A DNA stretch of 64,000 bases, from positions 1,258,928-1,322,927 of the forward strand of contig NZ_SADT02000002.1 of NCBI RefSeq assembly GCF_004016445.2, in the 5' to 3' direction. The position numbers and the translations under genes were made by a program. The DNA is from Mesorhizobium sp. M2E.F.Ca.ET.219.01.1.1. GTDB lineage: Bacteria > Pseudomonadota > Alphaproteobacteria > Rhizobiales > Rhizobiaceae. Under the pieces are notes generated by a model, which ran no database searches, was not told the DNA's origin, and saw only the letters and a list, made by a program, of their open reading frames with translations. Below, piece by piece: positions 8,407 to 17,481 of this stretch (its first letter is position 1; each line of letters opens with the position of its first letter).

Positions 8407-9939
8407 ATGACGACGGCGACCGATCAGATATTTCGGTTCGGCGGGTTCACGCTCGATCTTACCATGGGCACGTTGCGCGGCGTCAGCGAGCCGCTCTTCC
8501 TGCGCCCGAAGGCTTTCGCGCTGCTTTCGCATCTTGCCCGCAACATGGGCCGCGTCGTGCCGAAATCGGAACTGATGGATGTCGTGTGGCCGGGCGTCTA
8601 CGTCACCGAGGATTCGCTGACCCAGTCGGTGCGCGAAATCCGCAAGGTGCTGGGCGACGACATGGTGCGCACCGTCTCCAAGCGAGGCTACATGCTGGCC
8701 GCGGAAGCCGAGGCAGCGCCGGAGATCAGCACCCAGCCGATCGTCGCGGTGGTGCGCTTCCGCAATGAAAGCGGCGATCCGGCCGACGAGGCGATGGTCG
8801 ATGGCTTCGCCGAGGACCTGATCAACGGTGTCGCGCGCTTCGGCACGGTCACGGTGCTGGCACGCAACTCCAGCTTCTCCTTCGCCTCGTTTGGCCGCGC
8901 CGAGTGGCCGCAGATCCGCGCCCGCATCGGTGCGGACTATCTGGTCGAAGGATCGCTGCGCCGGCAAGGCGAGCATGTCGTGGTCGCCGTCAGCCTCGTC
9001 GACATCGCCACCGGCAGCCAGCTCTGGGGCGACCGATTCCAATCGCATGGCGAAGGGCTGTTTGCGATCGAGCGCGAGATCGTCGAGCAGATCGTCAGCC
9101 GGCTGGTCACCCGTGTCGCCAATGCCGGGCTGGAGCAGGCGTCACGCAAGCCCGTCACCAGCCTTGCCGCCTACGAGCTGCTGTTGCGCGGCTTCGCGAT
9201 GCTGCGTGATCCCGCCCAGACCGACCAGCGAAGCGCCGAAGCCCTGTTCGAGGCCGCGATCGCCAAGGATCCGAACTATGGCCTTGCCTATACCTATCTC
9301 GGGCTGGTGCGGGCCTTGGACGGCGAGTTCGGGCGCGCCAGCGATGCCGTTCTGGAAAATGCGCGCGACCTTGCCGACAAGGGCCTGGCGCTGTCTCCCG
9401 ACCAACCGACGGGACACCGCGTGCAGTCGCTGATCCGCCTCTATATGCGCGACCACGAAGCGGCCGAGCATCACATGCGCATCGCGCTGCAATTAAACCC
9501 TTACGATGCCGACAGCATCGAGCAGATGGGCATGCTGCTCACCATGCGCGGCCGGCCCCTTGAAGCATTGACCTGGCTGGCGCGCGGTATCCGCATCGAT
9601 CCCTTGCACCCGCACTGGTACCAGTTCGACCGCGCGCTGGCGCTTTATATGATGGGGGAATACCGGCAGGCGGCCGACGCGCTGGAGCTGGCGACGCGTC
9701 CGGCCCCGTGGATCCGCACGCGGCTGGCGGCCTGCTATGCCCAGATGGGCGAGATGGAAAAGGCGCGGCGGCAGATCGCGCTCATCGGCGAGGGCGATCC
9801 GTTCTCGCCGCTCGATTATGCCTTGCGCGGCGTGCCGTTCGAGAACCAGGCCGATGCCGAGCATCTCGCCGAAGGCGTCAGACTTGCCCTCGGCGAGATT
9901 CCGCCCGAGGCGGATCAATCGGCCACGACCACGATGTAG
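8407..9939 (+). CDS. ToxR/CadC-type winged-helix regulator with TolB-like and TPR domains
   Basis: A 510-residue soluble regulator. Residues 5-98 form an OmpR-type winged helix (FTLDLTMGTLRG..., PKAFALLSHLARNMGRVVPKSELMD...). Residues about 110-240 look like the TolB-N/adenylate-cyclase-associated domain (PIVAVVRFRNESGDP..., YLVEGSLRRQGEHVVVAVS...). The rest is a TPR array (repeats with A-x-x-Y-x-x-L-G spacing). I see no transmembrane segment, so unlike CadC it is probably cytosolic. The family is common in rhizobia; targets are unknown. It overlaps the 3' end of the convergent downstream gene by 25 bases. Confidence 0.85.
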   Translation: MTTATDQIFRFGGFTLDLTMGTLRGVSEPLFLRPKAFALLSHLARNMGRVVPKSELMDVVWPGVYVTEDSLTQSVREIRKVLGDDMVRTVSKRGYMLAAEAEAAPEISTQPIVAVVRFRNESGDPADEAMVDGFAEDLINGVARFGTVTVLARNSSFSFASFGRAEWPQIRARIGADYLVEGSLRRQGEHVVVAVSLVDIATGSQLWGDRFQSHGEGLFAIEREIVEQIVSRLVTRVANAGLEQASRKPVTSLAAYELLLRGFAMLRDPAQTDQRSAEALFEAAIAKDPNYGLAYTYLGLVRALDGEFGRASDAVLENARDLADKGLALSPDQPTGHRVQSLIRLYMRDHEAAEHHMRIALQLNPYDADSIEQMGMLLTMRGRPLEALTWLARGIRIDPLHPHWYQFDRALALYMMGEYRQAADALELATRPAPWIRTRLAACYAQMGEMEKARRQIALIGEGDPFSPLDYALRGVPFENQADAEHLAEGVRLALGEIPPEADQSATTTM

Positions 9940-10247
9940 CGGCCCTGATAGAGCCGGTAGTAGGTGCCGCCGCAGCGCCACACGTCGAAGCCGTTGACCT
10001 TGGTGCGCACGCAGCCGGCGGGCAGCGTGGCGACCCAGGCCGTGGTGTGCCGCAGCACGCGCCACGTGGCGGTACGCCGGGCAACGCCTGCAGCGCTGCG
10101 CGGCGTCCAGGGCGCGCCGATGCGGGCCTCGGCGGTGCCGACCAGCGACAGCGCTGGCACGACGCTGCCGACGATCTCGAAGGTGGTGAGCGCGAGGGCG
10201 AGCAGGGCGGCTGCCGAGCGGTATTTCTTGAAGGATTTCATGGGCAT
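9915..10247 (-). CDS. Small exported protein of unknown function
   Basis: About 110 residues. It starts with a lysine-rich n-region and a hydrophobic h-region (AAALLALALTTFEIVG), so it is probably exported. The mature part is basic and ends with CGGTYYRLYQGRYIVVVAD, a Cys/Tyr-rich motif seen in small rhizobial envelope proteins. I know no function. The ATG at 10247 is chosen because GGAGA lies about 9 bases upstream; ATG 10241 is in frame too. The last 25 bases overlap the end of the convergent regulator gene. Confidence 0.65.
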   Translation of the reverse strand: MPMKSFKKYRSAAALLALALTTFEIVGSVVPALSLVGTAEARIGAPWTPRSAAGVARRTATWRVLRHTTAWVATLPAGCVRTKVNGFDVWRCGGTYYRLYQGRYIVVVAD

Positions 10248-10398
10248 GTTGGTTTCTCCAGAAGTTGGTTGAAGTCTTGGGGGAGGATGCAGCGGCAAGC
10301 CGGGCCGAACCCGCCTGTGCCGCCAGGTGAGCCACGAGCGCCGTGCCCGCGGTTGTGGTGTCGCCGCCGATTAGCCTGTCGGCGACGACGAGATCTGC

Positions 10399-13300
10399 TC
10401 AGGCGGCCAGCGGCTGCGGTTCAGCGGCCGCGACCGGCTCGGCTATTGCGGTGGCTGGTTCCGGCGCCTTGATGCGGAACCAGGCGACGTAGAGCGTCGG
10501 CAGGAAGACCAGCGTCAGCACGGTCGCCACCATCAGCCCGCCCATCACGGCATAGGCCATCGGTCCCCAGAACACGGTCGGCGCGATCGGGATCATGCCG
10601 AGGATGGCGGCCGCCGCCGTCAGCAGGATCGGCCGCAGCCGGTGCGTGGTGGCGCTGATCACCGCCGCCCAGGGTTCTTCGCCGGCGGCGATATGCTGGT
10701 CGATCTGCGCGATCAGGATGACCGAGTTGCGGATCACCATGCCGATCAGCGACATCACGCCGAGGATCGCCACGAAGCCCATCGGAGCGCCGGAGATGAG
10801 CAGCGCGCCGGCGACGCCGATGATGGCCAGCGGCGCGGTGAGCAGCACCAGCACCAGGCGCTGGAGGCTCATCAGCTGGATCATCAGTACGGTGGCCATG
10901 ATGAACAGCATCAGCGGGAAGACCACGAAGATGCTGGCCTTGGCCTTGGCGCTGTCCTCGATCACGCCGCCCTGTTCGACGCTGTAGCGCGCCGGCAGCC
11001 CGGCCTTGAAGGTGGCGATGGCGCTCCCCAGCCGTTTCGACACGGCGGTGGCGTTCTCGCCGGGGGCCACGTCGGCCTGCACTGTCACGGTCGGCAGGCG
11101 GCCGCGCCGCCAGATCAGCGGCGGCTCGGTCTGGTAGCTGAGCTTCGCCACCTGTTCGAGCGGCACGCGGCGTCCGCCTGAAGCGCTGATCGTCAGGCCG
11201 CGCAGCGTGTCGATGCTGGCGCGTTCGGAGTCCACGGCACGGGCGACGACGTCGATCAGGTAGGTGTCGTCGCGCATCTGGGTGATCTTCGAGCCGGACA
11301 GGATCGCGTTGATCGTCTCGGACAGCTGCTGCGAGGAGATGCCCAGCGCGCGCGCCCGGTCCTGGTCGACATCGACCATGATCACCTTGGCAGGCTCGTT
11401 CCAGTCATAGTTGATGTTGCGCACCGCGGCGTCGCTGCCCAGCACCTGCGCGAACTGCTGTGCGAGGCCGCGCGTCTTGTCCGGGTCCGGACCCGAGACG
11501 CGGAACTTCAGCGGCCAGCCGACCGGCGGGCCGAGCTCCAGCGGCGTGACGCGGGTCATGACGTCGTCGAAGCCGGTCGACAGCTCCTTCTCCAGCCGGT
11601 CGATGACCGCCTGGCGCACGGCGTGGCCCTTGGTCACCACCACCGCCTGGGCGAAGAAGTCGTTGGCAAGCTGGGCGTCGAGCGGCAGGTAGAAGCGCAC
11701 CGCGCCCTGACCGACATAGAAGCTCCAGTGGTCGATGTTAGGATCGGCGGCGAGCAGCTTCTCGACACGCTCGACCACCTCATCCGTCGACTTGATCGAC
11801 GCGGTGCGCGGCAAGGTGAGATCGAGCATGACCTCCGGCCGGTCGGACTTCGGGAAGAACTCCTGGCCGACGAAGCCCATGGCGACGACGGAGAGCGCGA
11901 ACAGCCCGGCGGTCGCCGACAGCACCAGCCACTTCGCCCGCATGGCGGCTTCAAGCAGCGTCTGGAAGCCACGGGCGATGCGCGACGGCTGATGGCTGCC
12001 GCCATGGCCCTTGATGCGGTCGGGCAGCAGGAGGACGCCGGTGAGCGGCGTGAACAACACCGCCACCACCCAGGAGACGACAAGCGCGATGGCCACGACC
12101 GCGAACAGCGAGAAGCAGTATTCGCCGGCGCCGCTCTTGGCGAAGCCCACCGGCACGAAACCGGCGATCGTCACCACTGTGCCGGTCAGCATCGGGAAGG
12201 CGGTCGAGGTGTAGGCATAGGTGGCGGCCGAGATCTTGTCGTAGCCTTCCTCCATGCGGGCGATCATCATCTCGACCGCGATCATCGCGTCGTCGACCAA
12301 AAGGCCGAGCGCGATGATCAGCGCGCCGAGCGAGATGCGCTGCAGCGATATGCCGAAATACTCCATGGTGACGAAGGTGATCGCCAGCACCAGCGGGATG
12401 GCGACGGCCACGACGACGCCCGGACGCCAGCCGAGCGCCAGCAGCGAGACGGCGAGCACGATGGAGATCGCCTCGCCGAGGCTCTTGGTGAATTCGCCGA
12501 CGGACTCGTCCACCACATGCGACTGGTCGGCGACCATGCCGAGCTCGGCGCCGAGCGGGAGCTCGGCCTCCATCTCGCGCATCTTCTCCTTGATGTTCTC
12601 GCCAAGCGCCAGCGCGTCGCCGCCTGAAGTCATCGAGATGGCGATGCCGACGGCGGGCTTGCCGTTGAAGCGGAACATCGGCTGCGGCGGGTCGGAATAG
12701 GCGCGCTTGACCTCGGCGACGTCGCTGAGGCGGAAGTAATGGCCGTTGGCGTAGAAGTTGATCGCCTTCAGGCTCTCTGCAGAGGTGAAGGAGCCGGAAA
12801 CGCGGATGGCGATGCGCTCGGGGCCGGCATCGACCGTGCCGCTCGGCGTCAACGCGTTCTGCGCCTGCAGCGCCTGCGTCAGCGTGCCGACGTCGAGGCC
12901 GAGCGCCGCCACCTTCTGCGTTGAGAATTCGAGATAGATCTTCTCGTCCTGCTGGCCGATCAGGTCGACCTTGGCGACGTCCTTCACGGTAAGCAGCCCG
13001 GCGCGCAGGGTGGTCGCCATATCCTTCAGCTCGCGATGGCTGAGGCTGTCGGAAGTGAGCGCGTAGATCAGCGAATAGGTGTCGCCGAACTCGTCGTTGA
13101 AGAACGGACCCTGCACGCCGGACGGCAGCGTCGGCTTGATGTCGTTGAGCTTCTTGCGCACCTGGTACCAGAGCGGCTGCACCTGGTCGCCGGCAACCGT
13201 GTCCTTGAGGTTGACGAAGACGACGGATTCGCCGGGCTTGGTGTAGCTCTTGACGTAGTCGAGGTCGGGCAGCTCCTCGAGCTTCTTCTCGATGCGGTCG

Positions 13301-13500
13301 GTGATCTGCTCGACCGTCTCGCTGGTGCTGGCGCCTGGCCACATCGTCTTCACTACCATGGTCTTGATGGTGAAGGGCGGGTCCTCCTCGCGGCCGAGGC
13401 CGCGATAGGCATAGAGGCCGGCGAGAGCGGCCGCGATCATCAGGTAGACGATGAAGCTGCGGTGGCGCAGCGCCCATTCGGAAAGATTGAAGCTGGTCAT
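10399..13500 (-). CDS. RND family multidrug efflux inner-membrane pump
   Basis: A 1033-residue resistance-nodulation-division transporter, full length. N-terminal transmembrane helix (FIVYLMIAAALAGLYAYRG), large periplasmic loops, and the central helix with the proton-relay pair in LGLLVDDAMIAVEMMIARM (about residue 400). A second block of helices ends near TVLTLVFLPTLYVAWFR. It is the last gene of a minus-strand operon with an FAD monooxygenase and its periplasmic adaptor. The ATG at 13500 has an AGAGGGA site. No outer-membrane factor gene is in the window, so it probably uses a shared TolC-like channel. Confidence 0.93.
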   Translation of the reverse strand: MTSFNLSEWALRHRSFIVYLMIAAALAGLYAYRGLGREEDPPFTIKTMVVKTMWPGASTSETVEQITDRIEKKLEELPDLDYVKSYTKPGESVVFVNLKDTVAGDQVQPLWYQVRKKLNDIKPTLPSGVQGPFFNDEFGDTYSLIYALTSDSLSHRELKDMATTLRAGLLTVKDVAKVDLIGQQDEKIYLEFSTQKVAALGLDVGTLTQALQAQNALTPSGTVDAGPERIAIRVSGSFTSAESLKAINFYANGHYFRLSDVAEVKRAYSDPPQPMFRFNGKPAVGIAISMTSGGDALALGENIKEKMREMEAELPLGAELGMVADQSHVVDESVGEFTKSLGEAISIVLAVSLLALGWRPGVVVAVAIPLVLAITFVTMEYFGISLQRISLGALIIALGLLVDDAMIAVEMMIARMEEGYDKISAATYAYTSTAFPMLTGTVVTIAGFVPVGFAKSGAGEYCFSLFAVVAIALVVSWVVAVLFTPLTGVLLLPDRIKGHGGSHQPSRIARGFQTLLEAAMRAKWLVLSATAGLFALSVVAMGFVGQEFFPKSDRPEVMLDLTLPRTASIKSTDEVVERVEKLLAADPNIDHWSFYVGQGAVRFYLPLDAQLANDFFAQAVVVTKGHAVRQAVIDRLEKELSTGFDDVMTRVTPLELGPPVGWPLKFRVSGPDPDKTRGLAQQFAQVLGSDAAVRNINYDWNEPAKVIMVDVDQDRARALGISSQQLSETINAILSGSKITQMRDDTYLIDVVARAVDSERASIDTLRGLTISASGGRRVPLEQVAKLSYQTEPPLIWRRGRLPTVTVQADVAPGENATAVSKRLGSAIATFKAGLPARYSVEQGGVIEDSAKAKASIFVVFPLMLFIMATVLMIQLMSLQRLVLVLLTAPLAIIGVAGALLISGAPMGFVAILGVMSLIGMVIRNSVILIAQIDQHIAAGEEPWAAVISATTHRLRPILLTAAAAILGMIPIAPTVFWGPMAYAVMGGLMVATVLTLVFLPTLYVAWFRIKAPEPATAIAEPVAAAEPQPLAA

Positions 13501-13616
13501 GACAAAATCCCTCTCGGCGCGCGCGAAGGCGCGTTCCGCCGGCTCCTGCCGGCTGGCCAAAACAGGTAATGGATGGGTTCCGGTCAGCGCCCGCCATGGG
13601 CGGGCACTGTCGCTGG

Positions 13617-15191
13617 TCAGGCCAGGCTGTGCATGGTGCCCGGCACGCGGTAGGGCGCGCGCTCCGCCGTTCTCGGCTTGATGGCGAGACCGGCGAGATA
13701 GCGCTGGAAGACGGCCGCTTCCTGGACCGGCGAGGCGAGCGCGACATGGCCGTCGGGCCTCACCAGATAGGAGGCGTCACGCTGCAGGCCGGCTTTCTCA
13801 GTCGCGTCCGACCAGGCGAAGGCGTGAACCGGGATGCCGGTCGATGCCAGCATCGCCCGGAAATCGCAGGTGACCTCGCCATAGACGTGGACCTGCCAGT
13901 CGAGCGAGTGCAGCGGCTCGAAATTGTCGCCGTTGGGGCCGAGGACATAGGGCAGGCGGTCGCCGCCGCTGACCTTGCCCGCCGTACCCGCACTGATCGG
14001 CCCGGCGCGGTATTGGATCGCCGCCTGCGAGATCACGCCGAAGAAGAATTGCGAGCCGGAAGAGGTGTGGAGCAGCGCGTTTAAAATCTTCGGCATCAGA
14101 TAGCGACGGAACAGCCCTATGAACCGCGAGCGGCTGGTGATGAAGCGGAAAGCGGTGTCGGTGCTCTCGATCAGCTTGCGGGCGAAGGCGATGCGTTCCG
14201 GCTCGTAGCTGTCGAGCAGGCGCGGATCGGCCCGGCCCTGGACCACGGCGGCGAGCTTCCAGGCGAGGTTCACAGCATCGCCCATGCCGGTGTTCATGCC
14301 CTGGCCGCCGGCCGGGCTGTGGATGTGGCCGGCATCGCCGCAGAGGAACACGCGCCCGACGCGGAAGCGCTCGGCCACGCGGTGGTGGACGCGGTAGGTC
14401 GAGAACCAGTTCACCTCGTCGACCGTGACACCGGTGTCGCGCTCGACATCGGCGCGGATCGCCTCGAAACTGATCGTCTCGTCGGTCTCATGCGCCTTCG
14501 GCACGATGCCGATCAACCGGACTGAACCGGACTGCCGCACCGGCATCACGATGGCGAAGCCATAGGCGCTGACCGTCGTGTCCATGCCGTTGCGGGTGAT
14601 TTCGCCGCGCCCTTTTACGTCGGCGACGTAGAAGGACTGCTTGTATGCGCCGCCGGGAAAGCCGACCTTTAGCCCATGGCGCACGGCGCTGTGGGCACCG
14701 TCGCAACCGACAAGATAGGCGGCGCCGACGGTTTCGGTCCGGCCTTCCTTGCTCAAGGTCGCGACGACCGCGTCACCTCTGTCCTGGAAGGCGACGAGCT
14801 CGGTGCTCCGCTCGACCGTGACGCCGGCGCGCTCCAGATGCGCGATGAGCACGCGCTCGTGGATGTCCTGCGGCAGCGCGAAGGCGAAGGAGTAGGGGCT
14901 GACGCCGCGGCCGAAATCCGACAGCGGCAGCCTCGCGGCGACGCCGGCCGGCGTGTGCACGGTGAGCCGTTCGATCTTCACGCCCTCGGCAAGCACGTCG
15001 TCGACGATGCCGATCTGGCGGTGAAACTCCAGCGTGCGCGCCTGGACGGCCAGCGCCCGCGATGTCTCGCCGGGAGCGGCGGCCTTGTCGAAGATGCGCA
15101 CCGGCACGCCGAGCCTGGTCAGCCATAGCGCGAGCGTCAGACCGGTCGGGCCGGCGCCGGCGATCAGGACTCTTGTCTTGGACATGCTCAT
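13617..15191 (-). CDS. FAD-dependent aromatic-ring-type monooxygenase
   Basis: A 524-residue class A flavoprotein monooxygenase (PheA/TfdB/TetX relatives). The dinucleotide-binding motif GAGPTGLTLALWLTRLG is near the N-terminus, the internal DG motif is in LVGCDGAHSAVRHGL (about residue 170), and the second FAD motif is in FLCGDAGHIHSPAGGQGMN (about residue 285). The C-terminal 150 residues match the thioredoxin-like domain of phenol hydroxylases. Its ATG overlaps the adaptor stop by 4 bases (ATGA), so it is translationally coupled to efflux genes. That suggests it modifies a compound that the pump exports, such as an aromatic drug or plant phenolic. Confidence 0.9.
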   Translation of the reverse strand: MSMSKTRVLIAGAGPTGLTLALWLTRLGVPVRIFDKAAAPGETSRALAVQARTLEFHRQIGIVDDVLAEGVKIERLTVHTPAGVAARLPLSDFGRGVSPYSFAFALPQDIHERVLIAHLERAGVTVERSTELVAFQDRGDAVVATLSKEGRTETVGAAYLVGCDGAHSAVRHGLKVGFPGGAYKQSFYVADVKGRGEITRNGMDTTVSAYGFAIVMPVRQSGSVRLIGIVPKAHETDETISFEAIRADVERDTGVTVDEVNWFSTYRVHHRVAERFRVGRVFLCGDAGHIHSPAGGQGMNTGMGDAVNLAWKLAAVVQGRADPRLLDSYEPERIAFARKLIESTDTAFRFITSRSRFIGLFRRYLMPKILNALLHTSSGSQFFFGVISQAAIQYRAGPISAGTAGKVSGGDRLPYVLGPNGDNFEPLHSLDWQVHVYGEVTCDFRAMLASTGIPVHAFAWSDATEKAGLQRDASYLVRPDGHVALASPVQEAAVFQRYLAGLAIKPRTAERAPYRVPGTMHSLA

Positions 15192-16327
15192 TTTCCTTCT
15201 CCCTCAACGATACGAACTTTTTCGTGTTCCCGCAGCCGGTTTACGCCGGCGGTGACGACCCGGTCGCCCTTGGCGAGCCCGTCGCTGACGACAACGCGGT
15301 CGGTTTCGTAGCGGGCTATGGCGACAGGCTTCAGCTCCACCGCCGAACTGGCGCCGACCACCCAGACGGCCGGCTGGCCGTTTTTGTCGAACAGCGCGCT
15401 GCCGGGCAGGGTCACGACCGGCGCGCCCGCGATCTCGACGCGGCCGGCGACACTTGCGCCGAAGTGCATCTCGTCCGGCGCGTTCTCGAGCGAGACCTTC
15501 ACCTGGAAGGTGCGGGTGGCGGCGTCGGCCATCGGCGCGATCTCGCGCACCGTGCCGGTCGTCGAGATCGCCGGATTGCTGAGCAGCGAGACGGTGACGG
15601 CGGGGATCTGCTTGCCGCGCTGGTCGCTGGCAAAGGCTGCTTCCGCGATCGAGAACACCGCGTCGCGGCTTTTCGGATCGGCGACGCGCACCACCATCTG
15701 CCCGACATTGACGGACTGGCCGGCTTCGGCGCCGGTGGCCGTGACGATGCCGTCGAACTCCGCATGCAACTCGGTATAGCCGAGCTGGTCCTTGGCCATC
15801 GCGAAGGCGATGTTCGCCGATTTCAGCTTGGCTTCGGCCGAGCGCAGATTCTTCAGCGTCGCGTCATGGTTGGCGCGTGTCGTAAAACCCTTGGCGAGCA
15901 GGGCGCTGATGCGTGTTTCGGCGGCGCGGGCTTCGACAACAACGGCCTCGGCCGCCGCCACGTCCGCCTCGGCGCTGGCCAGCCGGTTGCGGTAATCCTG
16001 GTCGTCGACGCGGGCGAGAACCTCGCCCTTCTTCACTGTCGCGCCTACCTCGGCGATGCGCCGGATGAGCTTGCCGGAAACGCGAAATCCGAGATCGCTC
16101 TCCAGCCTTGGCTTGATCTCGCCGATGGCGACGCGGTTATCCATGGCGGGTGCCGGCGAGACCGAAACTGCCTTGACCAGCTTGGTTTCGGGCGTGCCCG
16201 GTGCGGCGTTCGATGCCTCGCTTCTGGCGCCATGCCAGACCAGGGCGGCGCCACAGGCGAGGGCGGCGATCGAGCCGGCGATCAGGCGGTGCCTCAGCGG
16301 CTTGTTACGAAAGGGTGCGGCAATCAT
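15188..16327 (-). CDS. RND efflux periplasmic adaptor (membrane fusion protein)
   Basis: A 379-residue MFP of the AcrA/MdtA type. One N-terminal anchor or signal segment (LIAGSIAALACGAALVW), a barrel-sandwich half motif with VGATVKKGEVLARVDDQDY, a helical hairpin rich in Ala/Glu (about residues 95-160), the returning lipoyl half with TGAEAGQSVNVGQMVVRV, and a C-terminal beta-barrel. ATG 16327 has GGAGA 5 bases upstream. It is the first gene of the adaptor-monooxygenase-pump operon. No local regulator of this operon is evident. Confidence 0.92.
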   Translation of the reverse strand: MIAAPFRNKPLRHRLIAGSIAALACGAALVWHGARSEASNAAPGTPETKLVKAVSVSPAPAMDNRVAIGEIKPRLESDLGFRVSGKLIRRIAEVGATVKKGEVLARVDDQDYRNRLASAEADVAAAEAVVVEARAAETRISALLAKGFTTRANHDATLKNLRSAEAKLKSANIAFAMAKDQLGYTELHAEFDGIVTATGAEAGQSVNVGQMVVRVADPKSRDAVFSIAEAAFASDQRGKQIPAVTVSLLSNPAISTTGTVREIAPMADAATRTFQVKVSLENAPDEMHFGASVAGRVEIAGAPVVTLPGSALFDKNGQPAVWVVGASSAVELKPVAIARYETDRVVVSDGLAKGDRVVTAGVNRLREHEKVRIVEGEGK

Positions 16328-16500
16328 GTTGTCTCCATGCCCAAATTTGCGGCCGCGCTTGGGAGGACGCGGCAGGCTGAAATCGTGCTGGCTGCGAGGC
16401 AAATTGGTGTTTTGGCTGTCTTGCGCCGGCCAGAACGTTTTGCGATTTCGGCGGCGCGAAATCCCGAACGGTTTCTGAAAATTTTCCGATGTTTGGGTGA

Positions 16501-16524
16501 GGCAGCCTTTTTGGGGTCGCTGCC
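16501..16524 (-). terminator. Possible terminator after the ynb-like operon
   Basis: A GGCAGC / GCTGCC stem of 6 pairs with a 12-base loop lies 22 bases beyond the stop of the CdsA-like gene, on the strand of that operon. There is no clear T run, so this is a weak call. Confidence 0.35.
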
Positions 16525-16545
16525 GTCACATGCTGAAACGGGTGC

Positions 16546-17481
16546 TCACACCGTCCAGAAATAGCGCACGATGTGAAAGAAGATCGGCGCGGCGAAGACC
16601 AGGCTGTCGGTGCGGTCGAGCATGCCGCCATGGCCTTCGATCAGATGACCCCAATCCTTGACGCCCTGGTCGCGCTTGATCGCCGAGGCGACGAGGCCGC
16701 CGAGAAACCCCATCGTGCAGGCGATGAAGGCGACGGCCGAGGCCTGCAGCGGCGAGAACGGCGTGATGAAGGAGAGCAGCGCGCCGAGCAGGCTCGACGC
16801 GACGAGTCCGCCGATCAGCCCTTCCCAGGTCTTCGACGGCGACACATTCGGCGAGAAGCGATGCTTTCCGAACAGCTTGCCGAAGATGTACTGCAGCACG
16901 TCGCTGCCCTGCACGACGATGATCAGGAAGGCGATGAGCAGCAGGTTTCGGTCTTCGAAACCAGGCACGTTAAGCGTCAGCAAGGCAGGCACGTGGCTGA
17001 CGCAATAGACCGAGATCATGATCGCCCATTGCTGCGCCGAGACACGCTCCAGAAAACGTTCGGTATCGCCGTGCAGCGCCGTGATCGCCGGCATCAGCAG
17101 GAAGCAGTAGACCGGGATGAAGATCACGAAGAGGCCGTACCAGGCTGTCCACACCAGCCAGTACTGGAAGGGGATGACGATGCCGAACATGCCGAGCAGC
17201 ACCCAATGGTCGCTGCGGCGGCTGTGCGTCAGCGTCACGAATTCGCGCAACGCCGCGAACGAGATAAGCGCGAACAGGATGGTCATGCCGTAGCGGCCGA
17301 AGAAGAAGGCGACCGTCATCAGCGCCACCATCACCCACCAGGCATTGATGCGCTGCCTGAGGTTGACCAGCGTCGAACTGAGCGGCTTCGGCGCGCGCGC
17401 CGACAGGATGGCGGCGGTGACGCTGGCGGTGCTCAGCACAACGAAGAGGCCGATGATGAGAATGCTGATTTCGTGGCGCAT
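16546..17481 (-). CDS. ynbB: CdsA-like phosphatidate cytidylyltransferase (YnbB type)
   Basis: A 311-residue inner-membrane protein with about eight hydrophobic segments. The CTP transferase signature is complete: SPSKTWEGLIGGL (about residue 225), then SAIKRDQGVKDWG and GHGGMLDRTDS near the C-terminus. It should make CDP-diacylglycerol from phosphatidate and CTP. The ATG shares one base with the stop of the acyltransferase gene (TGATG). Last gene of a six-gene lipid operon; length and partners match E. coli YnbB better than a housekeeping CdsA, which would sit near uppS and dxr. The symbol is given by synteny and domain content. Confidence 0.85.
   Translation of the reverse strand: MRHEISILIIGLFVVLSTASVTAAILSARAPKPLSSTLVNLRQRINAWWVMVALMTVAFFFGRYGMTILFALISFAALREFVTLTHSRRSDHWVLLGMFGIVIPFQYWLVWTAWYGLFVIFIPVYCFLLMPAITALHGDTERFLERVSAQQWAIMISVYCVSHVPALLTLNVPGFEDRNLLLIAFLIIVVQGSDVLQYIFGKLFGKHRFSPNVSPSKTWEGLIGGLVASSLLGALLSFITPFSPLQASAVAFIACTMGFLGGLVASAIKRDQGVKDWGHLIEGHGGMLDRTDSLVFAAPIFFHIVRYFWTV

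Noticed and set aside
11951..13747. Minus-strand open frame of 598 codons within the RND pump region
   Set aside because: It is another frame of the RND gene, Arg-rich with no domain; the pump frame has complete motifs.
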